Assembly (NCBI RefSeq): GCF_003261055.1
Contig: NZ_CP030073.1
Location: 2,480,001-2,544,000, forward strand
DNA from: Streptomyces cadmiisoli
GTDB lineage: Bacteria > Actinomycetota > Actinomycetes > Streptomycetales > Streptomycetaceae
Reading direction: 5' to 3'
Length of the DNA stretch: 64,000 nucleotides
This document shows positions 8,949-16,751 of this stretch, in pieces; positions within the stretch are counted from its first letter, which is position 1; every line of letters begins with the position of its first letter. The notes below the pieces were generated by a model, which ran no database searches, was not told the origin of the DNA, and saw only the letters and a program-made list of their open reading frames with translations. The translations under genes and the position numbers were made by a program.

Positions 8949-9113
8949 CGGGGGGCCTTCACCGGGATTTCACCCGAGATGTCTTCCGGCGAGTTGCCGG
9001 GTCTTCGTCCGCGACACGGGGCACCTGCCGTAGCATCCCGTACGGGTCACCCCTCCTGCTCCTCGATCAACGTACGGATCATCAGGCGCAGTTGGCCCGC
9101 CTCGGGAGGACGG

Positions 9114-10337
9114 ATGAAGCATCGCGGCAGACACCGCCGGCGCAAGCAGGGCCGCGCGCTGCGGGCGTTCCTGGCCGGGACGGCGCTCGCGCTCACCGGC
9201 GCGGCCACCCTGATCAGCGCGTCCCAGGCCACGGTGGGCACCGACCCGGGCGCCCTGAAGCCGCTCGCCTCCGCCCTCTCCCGCCAGGAACTGCGCCTGA
9301 GCGAGAACCTGTCGGCGGCCCCGGTCTCCCCGGCGAAGACCGTCGGCGTGGGTGAGGTCCTCGCGAACGCCGACCACAGCCTGCGGCCCGCGGGAGACTG
9401 CACCGGCGCCGAGCGCGCCGCGCTGCCCGTCTCGCCCGCCGCCACCAGCGCCCACTGCTGGCCCGAGGCCGACACCAGGGGATGGCGCGCCGGGGCGGTC
9501 ACCACCTCCGGGGACGCCGACGACGACGGCCTGTGGGGCGCGAACCGGGTGGTCCTCTCCGGCTGGAGCGACCACCGGGGCGCCGCCCGGGTCGCCTTCG
9601 TCGACGCCAACGATCCCGGCCGGCTCTCCTACACGTGGGTGCTGCTCGCCGCCCCGCCCGGCGCCGGCCGCGACGCCGGGCCGCTGGTCTCACGGCTGTC
9701 CGGGATGGTCTGGTACCAGGACAAGCTGCTGGCCACCGCGGACGACGGGCGCGCCCTGTACATGTACGACCTGGACCGCATCGAGCGCACCGCCGCCCGG
9801 GGCGGCACGGCCGTGCCCGCGACCGGTGACCCGGCCGCGCACGCCGTCGGGTACGTACTGCCCGCCGTCGCCACCTACCGCCTGCCGGGCGGGACCCGGA
9901 TGGGCGGCCTCTCCCTGGACCGCAGCACCACCCCCGACAGCCTGGTGGTCAGCGAGTCGGTGCCGGCGGACGACGACCGCCCGACCCGGCTGTGGCGCTA
10001 CTCCCTGAACGACGACCCGTCGGGCGCCGGCCTCCTGGCCACGGTCCCCCGCGAGGCCTACGAGACGAAGGTGGCCGCCGTCCGGGGCGCGCTGTCCTAC
10101 GACGACCGCTGGTACCTGGTCCGCGCGGCCGGCGGACCCGGCGGCCACGGCACACTGTGGCGGCAGGACACCGAGGGCGCGCACGCGGCCCGGTGCGGGA
10201 CCGACGAGACGTATCTGTGCTGGAGCGGGCCCGCGCAGTCCCTGTCGCACTGGGAGGAGACCGGTGAGGTCTGGTCGCAGTCGGGGCGGGTGCTGTTCTC
10301 GCTGCCGCTGGCCTCGATCGACAGGGCGCTGAGGTAG
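9114..10337 (+). CDS. Secreted protein of unknown function
   Basis: This 407-residue protein has a basic start (MKHRGRHRRRKQGRALRAF), a hydrophobic core (LAGTALALTGAATLISA) and likely signal peptidase cleavage after SASQA. The mature part contains repeated short motifs such as SGMVWYQDKLLATADDGRAL, MGGLSLDRSTTPDSLVVSES and DDRWYLVRAAGG. Their spacing suggests a beta-propeller-like lectin or NHL-type fold. Cysteines are paired by spacing (about residues 95 and 115, and two near the C-terminus), which fits extracytoplasmic disulfides. I do not recognise the family. GGAGGACGG ahead of ATG 9114 supports this start. The stop is 17 bp before the GNAT gene, so the two may share a message. Confidence 0.72.
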   Translation: MKHRGRHRRRKQGRALRAFLAGTALALTGAATLISASQATVGTDPGALKPLASALSRQELRLSENLSAAPVSPAKTVGVGEVLANADHSLRPAGDCTGAERAALPVSPAATSAHCWPEADTRGWRAGAVTTSGDADDDGLWGANRVVLSGWSDHRGAARVAFVDANDPGRLSYTWVLLAAPPGAGRDAGPLVSRLSGMVWYQDKLLATADDGRALYMYDLDRIERTAARGGTAVPATGDPAAHAVGYVLPAVATYRLPGGTRMGGLSLDRSTTPDSLVVSESVPADDDRPTRLWRYSLNDDPSGAGLLATVPREAYETKVAAVRGALSYDDRWYLVRAAGGPGGHGTLWRQDTEGAHAARCGTDETYLCWSGPAQSLSHWEETGEVWSQSGRVLFSLPLASIDRALR

Positions 10338-10354
10338 ATGATTTTCTGACGGGC

Positions 10355-10927
10355 ATGACGAACATCCCCGTGACCACCTGGTCCCTGGAGCAGACCGCGC
10401 CCACCGACCTGCTCCCGGCCGCCGCCCCGGAGGGCGATCTGCGGATCGTCCGCGCCGAGGTGCCCTCGCCCGAGTTCAGCCGGTTCCTGTACGCGTCCGT
10501 GGGCGGCGACGTGCGGTGGACCGACCGGCTCGGGTGGACGTACGCGCGGTGGCTGGAGGACCTGGACCGGCCCGGGGTGGAGACCTGGGTGGCCTACGAC
10601 CGGGGGACACCCGCCGGGTACGCCCAGTTGGAGGCGCAGGACGACGCCGTGGTGGAGATCGTCTACTTCGGCCTGCTCCCCGCCTTCCGCGGGCGCCGCA
10701 TCGGCGGGCACCTGCTGTCGTACGGCGCCGCCCGCGCCTGGGACCTGGCCGACCGCTGGGCGGGGCTGGCGCCGACCAAGCGGGTCTGGCTGCACACCTG
10801 CAGCAAGGACGGCGAGCACGCGATGGACAACTACCTGCGCCGCGGGTTCAAGCTGTTCGACACCAAGGTCGAGGAGGAGGCGGAGGTGGCGTCGCCCGGC
10901 CCCTGGCCCGGCGCATACCCTGTCTGA
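10355..10927 (+). CDS. GNAT-family N-acetyltransferase
   Basis: This 190-residue protein has the GNAT acetyl-CoA loop after strand 4: VEIVYFGLLPAFRGRRIGGH, where RGRRIGG fits the R/Q-x-x-G-x-G/A motif at about residues 110-117. It is followed by LLSYGAARAWDLADRWAG and the strand 5-6 region VWLHTCSKDGEHAMDNYL. The C-terminal DNYLRRGFKLFDTK is typical of small-molecule or protein N-acetyltransferases. The substrate is unknown. It follows the secreted-protein gene by 17 bp and precedes the cys leader region, which starts with a strong hairpin. Confidence 0.86.
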   Translation: MTNIPVTTWSLEQTAPTDLLPAAAPEGDLRIVRAEVPSPEFSRFLYASVGGDVRWTDRLGWTYARWLEDLDRPGVETWVAYDRGTPAGYAQLEAQDDAVVEIVYFGLLPAFRGRRIGGHLLSYGAARAWDLADRWAGLAPTKRVWLHTCSKDGEHAMDNYLRRGFKLFDTKVEEEAEVASPGPWPGAYPV

Positions 10928-10967
10928 CCTGGCCCGACAAGACACCGTTCGCATCATGTGACCGATC

Positions 10968-11000
10968 ACACCCTTGTCCCACACTTCGGGACAAGGGTGT
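10968..11000. terminator. Perfect 13-bp hairpin after the GNAT gene
   Basis: ACACCCTTGTCCC (10968-10980) pairs perfectly with GGGACAAGGGTGT (10988-11000) around a 7-nt loop. It sits 40 bp after the GNAT stop and about 55 bp before the leader peptide. It probably ends the GNAT message. It is symmetrical enough to be a protein-binding site instead, and no T-run follows. Confidence 0.65.
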
Positions 11001-11017
11001 CCGCATCTCGGACAATG

Positions 11018-11032
11018 CTGGACTGTGTCCAG
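11018..11032. promoter_or_regulatory. CTGGAC-TGT-GTCCAG inverted repeat upstream of the cys leader
   Basis: A 6-bp perfect inverted repeat with a 3-bp spacer ends 22 bp before the leader peptide ATG. The position suits an operator overlapping the core promoter of the sulfur operon. No regulator gene is adjacent, so the binding protein is unknown. Confidence 0.4.
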
Positions 11033-11054
11033 AACGCCGTGACACGCTGCGGTC

Positions 11055-11138
11055 ATGTCCGGAACTGGAATCGCCTTGGTGAGTCGGCGGCACGTCGATC
11101 TCGGCCGCATGTCCAGCGCCATCTGTCCGGCGAGCTGA
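11055..11138 (+). CDS. Cys-operon leader peptide (27 residues)
   Basis: The frame reads MSGTGIALVSRRHVDLGRMS and then SAICPAS, followed by TGA. The core LVSRRHVDL-x-R-x-x-SA-x-CP is the conserved motif of the actinobacterial entries labelled putative leader peptide, found before cys, sir and some transporter operons. One cysteine (residue 24) lies three codons before the stop. Such uORFs are thought to sense cysteine supply through ribosome stalling, as shown for cysteine-rich leader ORFs in mycobacteria. There is no good Shine-Dalgarno upstream, so a leaderless start is possible. It ends 127 bp before the sulfite reductase start, with an inverted repeat between. Confidence 0.85.
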   Translation: MSGTGIALVSRRHVDLGRMSSAICPAS

Positions 11139-11177
11139 GACCTCTCCAGCACCGCCGTTCTCGTATTCTTCGCTTCC

Positions 11178-11224
11178 CCTGCGCACTGCCGCGCCGCGTA
11201 CCCGCGAGCCCTTGCATGCGCAGG
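11178..11224 (+). promoter_or_regulatory. Possible attenuator hairpin between leader peptide and sulfite reductase
   Basis: CCTGCGCA (11178-11185) and TGCGCAGG (11217-11224) form perfect 8-bp arms around a GC-rich loop that can itself fold (GCCGCGCCGCGTACCCGCG). It ends 41 bp before the start codon. It may be an attenuator or ribosome-binding-site sequestering structure controlled by stalling on the leader peptide. Confidence 0.45.
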
Positions 11225-11265
11225 TCAGAGCCGCCATTCCGCCTGTCCCGAAGGACGTAGAAACC

Positions 11266-12963
11266 ATGGCCGCCAACCCGCAGAATCCTGCTGCCGCGAC
11301 TCCCCGCCGCAAGGTGAGCCGTCACCGCGGTGAGGGTCAGTGGGCCGCGGGTCACTTCACCCCGCTCAACGGCAACGAGCAGTTCAAGAAGGACGACGAC
11401 GGTCTCAATGTGCGGACACGCATTGAGACGATCTACTCCAAGCGCGGGTTCGACTCGATCGACCCCAACGACCTGCGCGGCCGGATGCGCTGGTGGGGTC
11501 TGTACACCCAGCGCAAGCCCGGGATCGACGGCGGCAAGACCGCGATCCTGGAGCCGGAGGAGCTGGACGACGAGTACTTCATGCTCCGCGTCCGCATCGA
11601 CGGCGGCCGGCTCACCACCGCGCAACTGCGGGTGATCGGTGAGATCTCCCAGGAGTTCGCGCGCGGCACGGCCGACCTCACCGACCGGCAGAACGTCCAG
11701 TACCACTGGATCCGGATCGAGGACGTGCCGGAGATCTGGAACCGCCTCGAGGCGGTCGGCCTGTCCACCACCGAAGCCTGCGGCGACACGCCCCGCGTCA
11801 TCCTCGGTTCACCGGTCGCCGGCATCGCCGCGGACGAGATCATCGACGGCACCCCCGCCATCGAGGAGATCCAGCGCCGGATCATCGGCAACCAGGCCTT
11901 CTCGAACCTGCCCCGCAAGTTCAAGTCCGCGATCTCCGGCTCACCGCTGCTTGACGTGGCGCACGAGATCAACGACATCGCCTTCGTGGGCGTCGTCCAC
12001 CCCGAGCACGGCCCCGGATTCGACCTGTGGGTCGGCGGCGGCCTGTCCACCAACCCCAAGATCGGCGTCCGGCTCGGCGCCTGGGTGCCGCTGGACGAGG
12101 TCCCGGACGTCTACGAGGGCGTCGTCTCGATCTTCCGCGACTACGGCTACCGGCGTCTTCGCACCCGGGCCCGGCTGAAGTTCCTGGTCGCCGACTGGGG
12201 TGCGGAGAAGTTCCGCCAGGTGCTCCAGGACGAGTACCTGAAGCGCGAACTGATCGACGGACCGGCGCCCGCCCAGCCGGTCGAGCGCTGGCGCGACCAC
12301 GTCGGTGTGCACCGGCAGAAGGACGGCCGCCACTACGTCGGTTTCGCCCCGCGCGTCGGCCGGGTCGACGGGGCCACCCTGACGAAGATCGCCGAACTCG
12401 CCGAGGCGCACGGCTCGGGCCGGGTGCGCACCACGGTCGAGCAGAAGATGGTCGTCCTCGATGTCGAGGAGTCCCGGATCGACTCCCTGGTCGAGGGCCT
12501 GGAGGCGCTGGACCTCACCGTCAGCCCCTCCCCGTTCCGCCGCGGCACGATGGCCTGCACTGGCATCGAGTACTGCAAGCTCGCCATCGTCGAGACCAAG
12601 GCGCGCGGCGCCTCGCTGATCGACGAACTGGAGCGCCGCATCCCGGACTTCGACGAGCCGATCACCATCAACCTCAACGGCTGCCCGAACGCCTGCGCCC
12701 GTATCCAGGTCGCGGACATCGGCCTCAAGGGGCAGCTGGTGATGAACGACCAGGGTGAGCAGGTCGAGGGCTTCCAGGTGCATCTGGGCGGCGCGCTGGG
12801 CCTGGAGGCCGGCTTCGGCCGCAAGGTGCGCGGCCTGAAGGTCACCTCGCAGGAGCTGCCCGACTACGTCGAACGGGTCCTGAAACGCTTCCAGGAGGAG
12901 CGCGAGGAGGGCGAGCGGTTCGCGGCCTGGGCCGCGCGCGCCTCCGAGGAGGCGCTGTCATGA
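11266..12963 (+). CDS. sir: Ferredoxin-type sulfite (nitrite/sulfite) reductase
   Basis: This 565-residue hemoprotein reduces sulfite to sulfide with six electrons. Two ferredoxin-like half-domains and two siroheme/4Fe-4S domains are visible. The cluster ligands are C431-x5-C437 (ACTGIEYCKLA) and C473-x3-C477 (NGCPNACARIQ), with C477 expected to bridge to siroheme iron. Basic siroheme-binding residues occur in NVQYHWIRIEDVP and RRIIGNQAFSNLP. Position in a cys operon and siroheme supply downstream favour sulfite over nitrite. The ATG at 11266 is chosen; an in-frame extension to 11212 runs into the leader region. The stop overlaps the next ATG by 4 bp, so it is translationally coupled. Confidence 0.95.
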   Translation: MAANPQNPAAATPRRKVSRHRGEGQWAAGHFTPLNGNEQFKKDDDGLNVRTRIETIYSKRGFDSIDPNDLRGRMRWWGLYTQRKPGIDGGKTAILEPEELDDEYFMLRVRIDGGRLTTAQLRVIGEISQEFARGTADLTDRQNVQYHWIRIEDVPEIWNRLEAVGLSTTEACGDTPRVILGSPVAGIAADEIIDGTPAIEEIQRRIIGNQAFSNLPRKFKSAISGSPLLDVAHEINDIAFVGVVHPEHGPGFDLWVGGGLSTNPKIGVRLGAWVPLDEVPDVYEGVVSIFRDYGYRRLRTRARLKFLVADWGAEKFRQVLQDEYLKRELIDGPAPAQPVERWRDHVGVHRQKDGRHYVGFAPRVGRVDGATLTKIAELAEAHGSGRVRTTVEQKMVVLDVEESRIDSLVEGLEALDLTVSPSPFRRGTMACTGIEYCKLAIVETKARGASLIDELERRIPDFDEPITINLNGCPNACARIQVADIGLKGQLVMNDQGEQVEGFQVHLGGALGLEAGFGRKVRGLKVTSQELPDYVERVLKRFQEEREEGERFAAWAARASEEALS

Positions 12964-13139
12964 GCGAACGAGCGGCCCCCTTCTACTGCCCCTACTGCGG
13001 CGACGAGGATCTGCGCCCCGGCGAGCAGGGCCACGGCGCCTGGGAGTGCGCGGCCTGCAACCGCGCCTTCCAGCTGAAGTTCCTCGGGCTGCTGGCCCGC
13101 GGGCTCCAGCCCGACACGAGCGGAGGGGACGGGATATGA
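12960..13139 (+). CDS. Small zinc-ribbon protein of the cys operon (59 residues)
   Basis: ATG 12960 overlaps the sir stop, and TGA 13137-13139 overlaps the cysH start by 4 bp, so the frame is coupled on both sides. It encodes MSERAAPFYCPYCGDEDLRP, then C-A-A-C at about residues 30-33, that is CPYC and CAAC, a four-cysteine zinc ribbon. A hydrophobic C-terminal stretch (FQLKFLGLLARGL) follows. The conserved place between sir and cysH in streptomycetes suggests a role in reduction, for example redox protein, cluster-assembly helper or assembly factor. No activity is known to me. It is easily missed because of its length. Confidence 0.88.
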   Translation: MSERAAPFYCPYCGDEDLRPGEQGHGAWECAACNRAFQLKFLGLLARGLQPDTSGGDGI

Positions 13140-13843
13140 CGACGGCTCAGGAAGAGGACACGCGGCGGCTGCGGGACCTCGCCGAACGGGCCGGCCGTGA
13201 GCTGGAGGAGGCCTCCGCGCCGGAGATCCTCCAGTGGGCCGCGCGGACCTTCGGCAGGCGTTTCTGCGTGACCTCGTCGATGGAGGACGCGGTCGTCGCC
13301 CATCTCGCCTCCCGAGCGATGCCGGGAGTCGACGTCGTCTTCCTCGACACCGGATACCACTTCGAGGAGACCATCGGCACCCGGGACGCCGTCGAGGCCG
13401 TCATGGACGTCAACGTCCTGACCGTCACCCCGGCCCGGACGGTCGCCGAGCAGGACGCCGAGCACGGCCCCGCGCTGCACGACCGCGACCCGGACCTGTG
13501 CTGCTTCCTGCGCAAGGTCGAGCCGCTGGAGCGGGGCCTGCGCGACTTCGACGCCTGGGCCACCGGACTGCGCCGCGACGAGTCCCCGAGCCGGGCCGAC
13601 ACCCCGGTCGTCGCGTGGGACGACAAGCGCCGGAAGGTGAAGATCTCCCCGATCGCCCGCTGGACGCAGGACGACGTGGACGCCTACGTCACCGAGCACG
13701 GGGTCCTGACCAATCCGCTGCTGACGGACGGCTACGCCTCCATCGGCTGCGCCCCCTGCACCCGCCGGGTCCTCGAGGGCGAGGACGCGCGCGCCGGCCG
13801 CTGGGCGGGGCGCGGCAAGACCGAGTGCGGGCTGCACGGCTGA
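13136..13843 (+). CDS. cysH: Phosphoadenylyl/adenylyl-sulfate reductase
   Basis: This 235-residue enzyme reduces (P)APS to sulfite. The catalytic cysteine is C231 in ECGLHG at the extreme C-terminus. Four further cysteines, C122-C123 (DLCCFLRKVEPL) and C205-x2-C208 (IGCAPCTRR), form the 4Fe-4S site of assimilatory APS reductases, which the E. coli PAPS-only enzyme lacks. The adenylate-binding start is SSMEDAVVAHLASRA, and FLDTGYHFEET is the P-loop-like PAPS motif. So APS is the likely main substrate even though cysC lies next door. The ATG at 13136 overlaps the small zinc-ribbon gene by 4 bp. Confidence 0.95.
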   Translation: MTTAQEEDTRRLRDLAERAGRELEEASAPEILQWAARTFGRRFCVTSSMEDAVVAHLASRAMPGVDVVFLDTGYHFEETIGTRDAVEAVMDVNVLTVTPARTVAEQDAEHGPALHDRDPDLCCFLRKVEPLERGLRDFDAWATGLRRDESPSRADTPVVAWDDKRRKVKISPIARWTQDDVDAYVTEHGVLTNPLLTDGYASIGCAPCTRRVLEGEDARAGRWAGRGKTECGLHG

Positions 13844-13846
13844 CCC

Positions 13847-14425
13847 ATGACCGAGTCCTCTGCGAACTCTGCGAATTTGGAGAACCACGTGACGAGCGGA
13901 GCCACCGTCTGGCTCACGGGTCTGCCGAGCGCCGGCAAGACCACCATCGCGTACGAACTGGCCGGCCGGCTGCGGGACGAGGGGCACCGGGTGGAGGTGC
14001 TCGACGGAGACGAGATCCGCGAGTTCATCTCGGCGGGCCTCGGCTTCAGCCGGGCGGACCGGCACACCAACGTGCAGCGCGTCGGCTTCCTCGCCGAACT
14101 GCTCGCCCGTAACGGCGTGAAGGCGCTCGTCCCGGTGATCGCGCCGTACGCCGACAGCCGCGAGGCGGTGCGGGGGCGCCACCGGAAGAGCGGGGCGCCG
14201 TATCTGGAGGTGCATGTGGCCACTCCGGTCGACGTGTGCTCCGTCCGCGATGTGAAGGGTCTGTACGCCAAGCAGGCCGCGGGCGAGCTCAAGGGGCTCA
14301 CCGGGGTCGACGACCCGTACGAGGCGCCCGAGTCGCCCGATCTGCGGATCGAGTCGCAGCACCAGACCGTGCAGGAGTCCGCGGCGTCGGTGTACGCCCT
14401 GCTCACCGAAAGGGGACTGGCATGA
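13847..14425 (+). CDS. cysC: Adenylyl-sulfate (APS) kinase
   Basis: This 192-residue P-loop kinase makes PAPS from APS and ATP. It shows Walker A GLPSAGKTT (~residues 25-33), the APS-binding DGDEIREFISAGLGFSRADR and the LPVIAPYADSR-type loop (here LVPVIAPYADSREAVRGRHR). It ends YALLTERGLA. The gene starts 3 bp after the cysH stop and its own stop overlaps cysD by 4 bp, giving tight coupling. With an Fe-S APS reductase upstream, PAPS may serve sulfation more than sulfate reduction. Confidence 0.95.
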   Translation: MTESSANSANLENHVTSGATVWLTGLPSAGKTTIAYELAGRLRDEGHRVEVLDGDEIREFISAGLGFSRADRHTNVQRVGFLAELLARNGVKALVPVIAPYADSREAVRGRHRKSGAPYLEVHVATPVDVCSVRDVKGLYAKQAAGELKGLTGVDDPYEAPESPDLRIESQHQTVQESAASVYALLTERGLA

Positions 14426-15360
14426 CGGCGACCGTCGCCACGCCGGCGGAGGGTACGGCCGGCCCGTACGCGCTCTCGCATCTGGACGCGCTGGAGTCCG
14501 AGGCGGTGCACATCTTCCGCGAGGTGGCGGGCGAGTTCGAGCGGCCGGTGATCCTCTTCTCCGGCGGCAAGGACTCGATCGTGATGCTGCACCTGGCGCT
14601 GAAGGCGTTCGCGCCCGCGCCGGTGCCCTTCACCCTGCTGCACGTCGACACGGGGCACAACTTCCCCGAGGTGCTCGACTACCGCGACCGCACGGTGGCG
14701 GAGCACGGCCTGCGGCTGCACGTCGCGTCGGTGCAGGACTACATCGACCGGGGCGTGCTCAAGGAGCGCCCGGACGGGACCCGCAACCCGCTGCAGACGC
14801 TGCCGCTGACGGAGAAGATCCAGAGTGAGCGGTTCGACGCGGTCTTCGGCGGCGGTCGGCGCGACGAGGAGAAGGCCCGCGCCAAGGAGCGCGTGTTCTC
14901 CCTGCGCGACGAGTTCTCGCAGTGGGACCCGCGCCGTCAGCGCCCCGAGCTGTGGAACCTGTACAACGGCCGCCACGCGCCCGGTGAGCACGTCCGGGTG
15001 TTCCCGCTGTCCAACTGGACCGAGCTGGACGTCTGGCAGTACATCGCCCGCGAGGGCATCGAGCTGCCGCAGATCTACTTCGCGCACGAGCGCGAGGTGT
15101 TCCGGCGGGCCGGCATGTGGCTGACCGCCGGCGAGTGGGGCGGGCCCAAGGACGGGGAGACGGTCGAGAAGCGGCAGGTCCGCTACCGCACCGTCGGCGA
15201 CATGTCCTGCACGGGCGCCGTCGACTCGGTCGCGGTGACGCTGGATCAGGTCATCGCCGAGATCGCCGCGTCCCGGCTCACCGAACGCGGCGCCACCCGT
15301 GCCGACGACAAGCTCTCCGAGGCCGCGATGGAAGACCGCAAGCGCGAGGGGTACTTCTGA
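14422..15360 (+). CDS. cysD: Sulfate adenylyltransferase subunit 2
   Basis: This 312-residue catalytic subunit of ATP sulfurylase makes APS from sulfate and ATP. The PP-loop SGGKDSIVMLHLALKAF lies at about residues 45-60. Further conserved blocks are LLHVDTGHNFPEVLDYRD, GGGRRDEEKARAKERVFSLR and PLSNWTELDVWQYI. The C-terminal MEDRKREGYF is typical. The start is ATG 14422; the upstream extension overlaps cysC entirely. It works with CysN, whose GTPase cycle drives the reaction. Confidence 0.97.
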   Translation: MTATVATPAEGTAGPYALSHLDALESEAVHIFREVAGEFERPVILFSGGKDSIVMLHLALKAFAPAPVPFTLLHVDTGHNFPEVLDYRDRTVAEHGLRLHVASVQDYIDRGVLKERPDGTRNPLQTLPLTEKIQSERFDAVFGGGRRDEEKARAKERVFSLRDEFSQWDPRRQRPELWNLYNGRHAPGEHVRVFPLSNWTELDVWQYIAREGIELPQIYFAHEREVFRRAGMWLTAGEWGGPKDGETVEKRQVRYRTVGDMSCTGAVDSVAVTLDQVIAEIAASRLTERGATRADDKLSEAAMEDRKREGYF

Positions 15361-15362
15361 GC

Positions 15363-16697
15363 ATGAGCACCACGACGACCGAGGAACTCTCGGCCACCAC
15401 CCTGCTGCGGTTCGCCACCGCCGGTTCCGTCGACGACGGCAAGTCGACGCTGGTCGGGCGTCTGCTGCACGACTCCAAGTCCGTGCTCGCCGACCAGCTC
15501 GAAGCCGTCGAGCACGCCTCCCGCAGCCGTGGCCAGGACACGCCCGACCTCGCCCTGCTCACGGACGGGCTGCGCGCCGAGCGGGAGCAGGGCATCACGA
15601 TCGACGTGGCGTACCGCTACTTCGCCACGCCCCGGCGCCGCTTCATCCTCGCCGACACCCCCGGCCATGTGCAGTACACCCGGAACATGGTCACGGGCGC
15701 TTCCACGGCCGAGCTGACCGTGATCCTGGTCGACGCCCGCAACGGTGTCGTCGAACAGACCCGCCGGCACGCCGCGATCGCGGCCCTGCTGCGTGTGCCG
15801 CACGCCGTCCTCGCGGTCAACAAGATGGACCTGGTCGAGTACCGGGAGTCCGTCTTCGCCGCGATCGCCGAGGAGTTCACGGCGTACGCGACCGACCTGG
15901 GCGTCCCGGAGGTCACCGCGATCCCGATCTCGGCGCTCGCCGGTGACAACGTCGTTGAGGCGTCGGCGAACATGGACTGGTACGGCGGCCCCACCGTCCT
16001 GGAACACCTGGAGACGGTGCCGGTCAGCCACGACCTGAGCCACTGCCACGCCCGGCTGCCCGTGCAGTACGTGATCCGGCCGCAGACCGCCGACCACCCC
16101 GACTACCGCGGTTACGCCGGTCAGATCGCCGCCGGCTCCTTCCGCGTCGGCGAGTCGGTCACCGTGCTGCCGTCGGGCCGTACGTCGAAGATCTCCGGTA
16201 TCGACGTGCTCGGCCGGCCGGTGGCGGTCGCCTGGACCGCCCAGTCGGTGACCGTCCTGCTGGAGGACGACATCGACATCTCGCGCGGCGATCTGATCGT
16301 GCCGGCCAAGGACGCGCCGGCGACCACGCAGGACATCGAGGCGACGGTCTGCCACGTCGCCGACCAGCCGCTGACCGTGGGCCACCGGGTGCTGCTCAAG
16401 CACGGCACGCGCACGGTCAAGGCGATCGTGAAGGACATCCCGTCCCGGCTCACCCTCGACGACCTGTCGCTGCACCCGCATCCGGGGCAACTCGTCGCCA
16501 ACGACATCGGCCGGGTGAAGATCCGTACCGCCGAGCGGCTGCCGGTCGACTCCTACGCCGACTCCCGGCGCACCGGATCGTTCATCCTGATCGACCCGGC
16601 GGACGGCACCACGCTCACCGCCGGGATGGTCGGCGAGTCCTTCGCCTCGCCGGAGCCGGTCCGGGACGAGACCGAGGACGACGGGTGGGACTTCTGA
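15363..16697 (+). CDS. cysN: Sulfate adenylyltransferase subunit 1 (GTPase)
   Basis: This 444-residue EF-Tu-like GTPase couples GTP hydrolysis to APS synthesis with CysD. The G motifs are clear: G1 GSVDDGKSTLVGRLL, G3 DTPGHVQYTRN and G4 NKMDLV. It is followed by two beta-barrel domains (PVQYVIRPQTADHPDYRGYA and beyond). It lacks the fused APS kinase domain found in some bacteria, consistent with a separate cysC. The start is ATG 15363, 2 bp after the cysD stop. After its stop there are 54 bp before the transporter gene, so readthrough is possible. Confidence 0.97.
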   Translation: MSTTTTEELSATTLLRFATAGSVDDGKSTLVGRLLHDSKSVLADQLEAVEHASRSRGQDTPDLALLTDGLRAEREQGITIDVAYRYFATPRRRFILADTPGHVQYTRNMVTGASTAELTVILVDARNGVVEQTRRHAAIAALLRVPHAVLAVNKMDLVEYRESVFAAIAEEFTAYATDLGVPEVTAIPISALAGDNVVEASANMDWYGGPTVLEHLETVPVSHDLSHCHARLPVQYVIRPQTADHPDYRGYAGQIAAGSFRVGESVTVLPSGRTSKISGIDVLGRPVAVAWTAQSVTVLLEDDIDISRGDLIVPAKDAPATTQDIEATVCHVADQPLTVGHRVLLKHGTRTVKAIVKDIPSRLTLDDLSLHPHPGQLVANDIGRVKIRTAERLPVDSYADSRRTGSFILIDPADGTTLTAGMVGESFASPEPVRDETEDDGWDF

Positions 16698-16751
16698 CCG
16701 TGCGCTCCACCGACCCCTATTAGCTCCGACCCCTACTGGAGGAACAGCTCC

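Larger units (their letters stand above)
10928..11265. other. Upstream control region of the sulfur assimilation operon
   Basis: The region is 338 bp with no large gene. In order it holds a perfect 13-bp hairpin (10968-11000), a CTGGAC/GTCCAG inverted repeat (11018-11032), a 27-residue leader peptide (11055-11138) and an 8-bp inverted repeat just upstream of the sulfite reductase start (11178-11224). Confidence 0.75.

Noticed and set aside
10355..11265. Possible riboswitch upstream of sulfite reductase
   Set aside because: No conserved riboswitch core was seen; the leader peptide explains the region better.
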